Part shown: positions 62,097 through 64,000 of the stretch, one piece after another | Numbering within the stretch: position 1 is the first letter of the stretch | Layout of the letters: every line of letters begins with the position of its first letter | Origin: Microbacteriaceae bacterium PS02343 | GTDB taxonomy: Bacteria; Actinomycetota; Actinomycetes; Actinomycetales; Microbacteriaceae | Direction of reading: 5' to 3' | NCBI GenBank assembly: GCA_029959365.1 | Contig: JASCOA010000001.1 | Location: 124,001-188,000 of the forward strand | DNA: 64,000 bases | The notes under the pieces: model-generated | Seen by the model: only the letters and a program-made list of their open reading frames with translations | The model's database searches: none | What the model was told of the DNA's origin: nothing | Translations under genes and position numbers: made by a program

Positions 62097-62378
62097 ATGA
62101 CGAACTACAGCGCTCCGCAGCCCGCCGCCGGCACCGGCGAGGACCCGGGCAAGACCCTCGGCATCGTCGGCCTCGTGCTGGCGATCGTGGCCCCGCTGAT
62201 CGGCCTCATCGTGAGCATCATCGCTCGCAACAAGTCCAAGCAGGCCGGCTTCCAGAACGGCCTCGCCAAGGCCGGCATCATCGTGTCGATCATCCTCATG
62301 GTGCTCTACGTCGTCCTCATCGCCGTCTCGTTCGCCATCGGCTTCGCGGCGATGGACGCCGGCGTCACCACGTACTGA
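62097..62378 (+). CDS. DUF4190-like small membrane protein
   Basis: 93 aa. Short Pro/Gly-rich N-terminus, two transmembrane helices (about 20-43 and 60-85) with the loop RNKSKQAGFQNGLAKAG between, as in DUF4190 proteins. Function unknown. GGAGG lies 10 nt before the ATG. Confidence 0.8.
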   Translation: MTNYSAPQPAAGTGEDPGKTLGIVGLVLAIVAPLIGLIVSIIARNKSKQAGFQNGLAKAGIIVSIILMVLYVVLIAVSFAIGFAAMDAGVTTY

Positions 62379-62416
62379 CGCCGACGGCGGGGGTTCCCCC
62401 TGCGGTACCAGAGGAC

Positions 62417-62827
62417 TCAGACCGACAGCGGCGGTCGCTCCACACCCGGGGCGACCGCCGCTGCCGCGTCGTGGCCCAGCTCGATGATGCGGTTCGCCGC
62501 GTCGACGTGCACGATGCGCGGCTCGATCGCCCGCGCCTCCTCCGGGGTCGCCTGCGCGTAGGCGATGAGGATGACGATGTCGCCCACGTGCGCGAGGTGC
62601 GCCGCGGCGCCGTTGATGCCGATCACACCCGAGCCGCGCTCGCCGGCGATCGTGTACGTGTCGAGGCGCGCGCCGTTGGTGACGTCGACGATGCTGACGA
62701 GCTGACCGGGCAGGATGCCGGCGGCGTCGAGCAGATCGAGGTCGACGGTGATCGAGCCGACGTAGTGGAGATCGGCGTGGGTCACCGTCGCGCGGTGGAT
62801 CTTGCCGGTGAGCATGGTGATGAGCAT
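62417..62827 (-). CDS. panD: Aspartate 1-decarboxylase
   Basis: 136 aa proenzyme. [14 protein letters not shown] contains the self-cleavage Gly24-Ser25 that creates the pyruvoyl group; Tyr near 58 ([22 protein letters not shown]) is catalytic. Makes beta-alanine for pantothenate and CoA. The ATG at 62827 shares a base with the trhO stop, so the two are co-translated. Other pan genes are not nearby. Confidence 0.95.
   Translation of the reverse strand: MLITMLTGKIHRATVTHADLHYVGSITVDLDLLDAAGILPGQLVSIVDVTNGARLDTYTIAGERGSGVIGINGAAAHLAHVGDIVILIAYAQATPEEARAIEPRIVHVDAANRIIELGHDAAAAVAPGVERPPLSV
62426..62463. repeat. 13-bp perfect hairpin at the 3' end of panD
   Basis: CAGCGGCGGTCGC and GCGACCGCCGCTG with a 12-nt loop, inside the last codons of panD and facing the DUF4190 gene. 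No T-run. It could end convergent transcripts. Confidence 0.55.
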
Positions 62828-63696
62828 CAGGGTCCAGGGTACGCCGGGTGGGCGGGGCAGCGGACGTCCGCGTGCTCGTCGCAGACGACCAGCTCGGTGC
62901 GGCAGGACGGGTCCGCGCAGTTCTCCAGGCGAGCGGACGGCGTGCCGCAGCGCACGCAGGACGAGACGACCGCCGCATCCTCGCTGAAGGTCACGGCCTT
63001 GCGGCCGTCGAAGACGTACACCGAGCCCTGCCAGAGCCCGGCGTCGCCGTAGCGCTCGCCGTAGCGCAGGATGCCGCCGTCGAGCTGGTACACCTCGCGG
63101 AATCCGCGCTCGACCATGAGGCTCGAGAGCACCTCGCAGCGGATGCCGCCGGTGCAGTACGTGACCACCGGCTGGTCCTTGAGGTGGTCGTAGCGGCCGC
63201 TGTCGAGCTCGGCGACGAAGTCGCGGGTGGTCTCGACCGGCGGCACGACCGCATCAGCGAAGCGACCGATCTCGGCCTCGACGGCGTTGCGGCCGTCGAA
63301 GAAGACGACCTCCTTCTCGGCGACGAGCTCGTGCAGCTGCTCGGGGCTGAGCCGGGTGCCGCCGCCGACCACGCCGTGGTCGTCGACGCGCAGCGCCCCC
63401 GGGGCGCCGAAGCTGACGAGCTCGGGGCGCACCTTGACGCTGAGCTTCGGGAAGTCGCCGCCCTCGCCCTCGCCCCACTTCTCGTCGAGGTCGCCGAAGT
63501 ACTCGCGCGTGGCGCGCAGGTAGCGCTTCACGTCGGGCAGGTCGCCGCCGACCGTTCCGTTGATGCCGTGCGGCGAGACGATGATGCGCCCGGTGAGGCC
63601 GAGCGACTCGCAGAGGGTGCGCTGCCAGAGGCGGATCGCCTCCGGGTCGGCCAGGGGCCGGAACGCGTAGTAGAGCAGGATCTTGGGCACGGCCAC
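62827..63696 (-). CDS. trhO: tRNA uridine 5-oxyacetic acid/5-hydroxylation protein TrhO, rhodanese family
   Basis: 289 aa. N-terminal acylphosphatase-like part ([12 protein letters not shown]), rhodanese domain with catalytic Cys in YCTGGIRCE, and a C-terminal cysteine-rich end ([21 protein letters not shown]) likely binding zinc. TrhO hydroxylates U34 of tRNAs using oxygen. GTG at 63696 is preceded by a -10 hexamer. Confidence 0.92.
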   Translation of the reverse strand: MAVPKILLYYAFRPLADPEAIRLWQRTLCESLGLTGRIIVSPHGINGTVGGDLPDVKRYLRATREYFGDLDEKWGEGEGGDFPKLSVKVRPELVSFGAPGALRVDDHGVVGGGTRLSPEQLHELVAEKEVVFFDGRNAVEAEIGRFADAVVPPVETTRDFVAELDSGRYDHLKDQPVVTYCTGGIRCEVLSSLMVERGFREVYQLDGGILRYGERYGDAGLWQGSVYVFDGRKAVTFSEDAAVVSSCVRCGTPSARLENCADPSCRTELVVCDEHADVRCPAHPAYPGP

Positions 63697-63702
63697 CGGG
63701 CA

Positions 63703-63708
63703 AGCGTA
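63703..63708 (-). promoter_or_regulatory. -10 hexamer TACGCT, leaderless trhO
   Basis: Ends 6 nt before the GTG at 63696. Confidence 0.45.
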
Positions 63709-63770
63709 GGCGAGCGGATGCGCGCTTGTGCGGCGTCGACAATGGAGCCCCGCATCCGCTGGAGGTCTCG

Positions 63771-63776
63771 TAGGGT
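63771..63776 (+). promoter_or_regulatory. -10 hexamer TAGGGT, leaderless thioesterase gene
   Basis: Ends 6 nt before the GTG at 63783. Confidence 0.5.
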
Positions 63777-63782
63777 GGCGCG

Positions 63783-64000
63783 GTGAACATGTACCTGCGC
63801 GTGCTCTGGCACACCTGGCTCGCCCGGCGCGGGCAGCGGATGAGCGTCTGGGATGTCGCCCGCACCGCGTTCCGCGTGCTGCCGGCCGACCTCGACATCT
63901 ACAAGCACGTCAACAACGGCCGCTACCTCTCGATCATGGACCTCGGCCGGCTCGACTGGATGCTGCGCACCGGCCTCTGGCCGGAGTTCGAGCGCCGCGG
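63783..64000 (+). CDS. Acyl-CoA thioesterase family protein, 3' end beyond window
   Basis: First 72 codons seen. After a short hydrophobic and basic start, [27 protein letters not shown] matches the hotdog 4HBT motif with catalytic Asp, here [10 protein letters not shown]. Probable thioesterase for acyl-CoA or related thioesters. GTG at 63783 chosen for the -10 spacing; ATG 63789 is possible. Confidence 0.85.
   Translation, partial: MNMYLRVLWHTWLARRGQRMSVWDVARTAFRVLPADLDIYKHVNNGRYLSIMDLGRLDWMLRTGLWPEFERR

Overview
The window is a 64 kb piece of a high-GC Gram-positive chromosome centred on the replication origin. The order rnpA-rpmH-dnaA-oriC-dnaN-gnd-recF-dciA-gyrB-gyrA, the block yidD-yidC-khpB-rsmG-parA-parB, the kinase/cell-wall operon fhaA-fhaB-pstP-rodA-pbpA-pknA-pknB, crgA, a class E sortase and nucS are the classic actinobacterial arrangement. 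Gene content (no sigM/cwlM between murJ and trxB, murJ without a kinase-like tail, DUF6049 protein, ddl-like gene beside parB) and the over-represented octamer GCGGATGC fit Microbacteriaceae best. This placement is an inference; no 16S gene is in the window.

Layout. 1-5.9 kb: a metallophosphoesterase cut by the window edge, dnaB, then the rpsF-ssb-rpsR-rplI operon and the CCA-adding enzyme, all on the minus strand. 5.9-14.5 kb, plus strand: a membrane-anchored HExxH protein, a DUF6049 protein coupled to the lipid II flippase MurJ, trxB-trxA behind a SigR-type promoter, a PLP aminotransferase and a ddl-like ligase. 14.5-15.7 kb: a gene-poor island with parS sites, a 15-bp tandem array and a 7-bp tandem array. 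15.7-20.6 kb, minus strand: parB, parA, rsmG, khpB, yidC, yidD, rnpA, rpmH. 20.8-32 kb, plus strand: dnaA, oriC, dnaN, gnd, recF, dciA, gyrB, gyrA, a DUF3566 membrane protein, tRNA-Ile and tRNA-Ala. 32.3-36.4 kb: a small membrane protein, cyclophilin, rhomboid, a DnaA-box array, crgA, sortase and a TrpG/PabA amidotransferase. 36.5-45.5 kb, minus strand: the Ser/Thr kinase and cell-elongation operon, then tRNA-Leu. 45.7-64 kb: mostly housekeeping and hypothetical genes (NUDIX, a two-component system, HAD phosphatase, thioredoxin, NucS, MFS and MATE transporters, DsbA-like protein, M13 peptidase plus a serine hydrolase, a three-gene small-membrane-protein cluster, HemD-like, AcuI-like, PfkA, PanD, TrhO, thioesterase).

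Functionally the window holds initiation and control of replication (DnaA, DnaN, DciA, DnaB, gyrase, SSB), origin segregation (ParA, ParB and at least six parS sites), membrane protein insertion (YidC, YidD), and division or elongation control (CrgA, PknA/B, PstP, FhaA/B, RodA, PbpA, MurJ).

The most interesting signals are non-coding. A row of five DnaA-box-like 9-mers in one orientation, 11-12 bp apart, lies between the rhomboid and crgA genes 11.7 kb from oriC. A second DnaA-box-rich stretch lies upstream of dnaB. The two tandem arrays abut a parS site. About nineteen genes have a TANNNT-like hexamer 6-9 nt before the start codon and no ribosome binding site, suggesting widespread leaderless transcription. 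I found no CRISPR array, insertion sequence, integrase or prophage.
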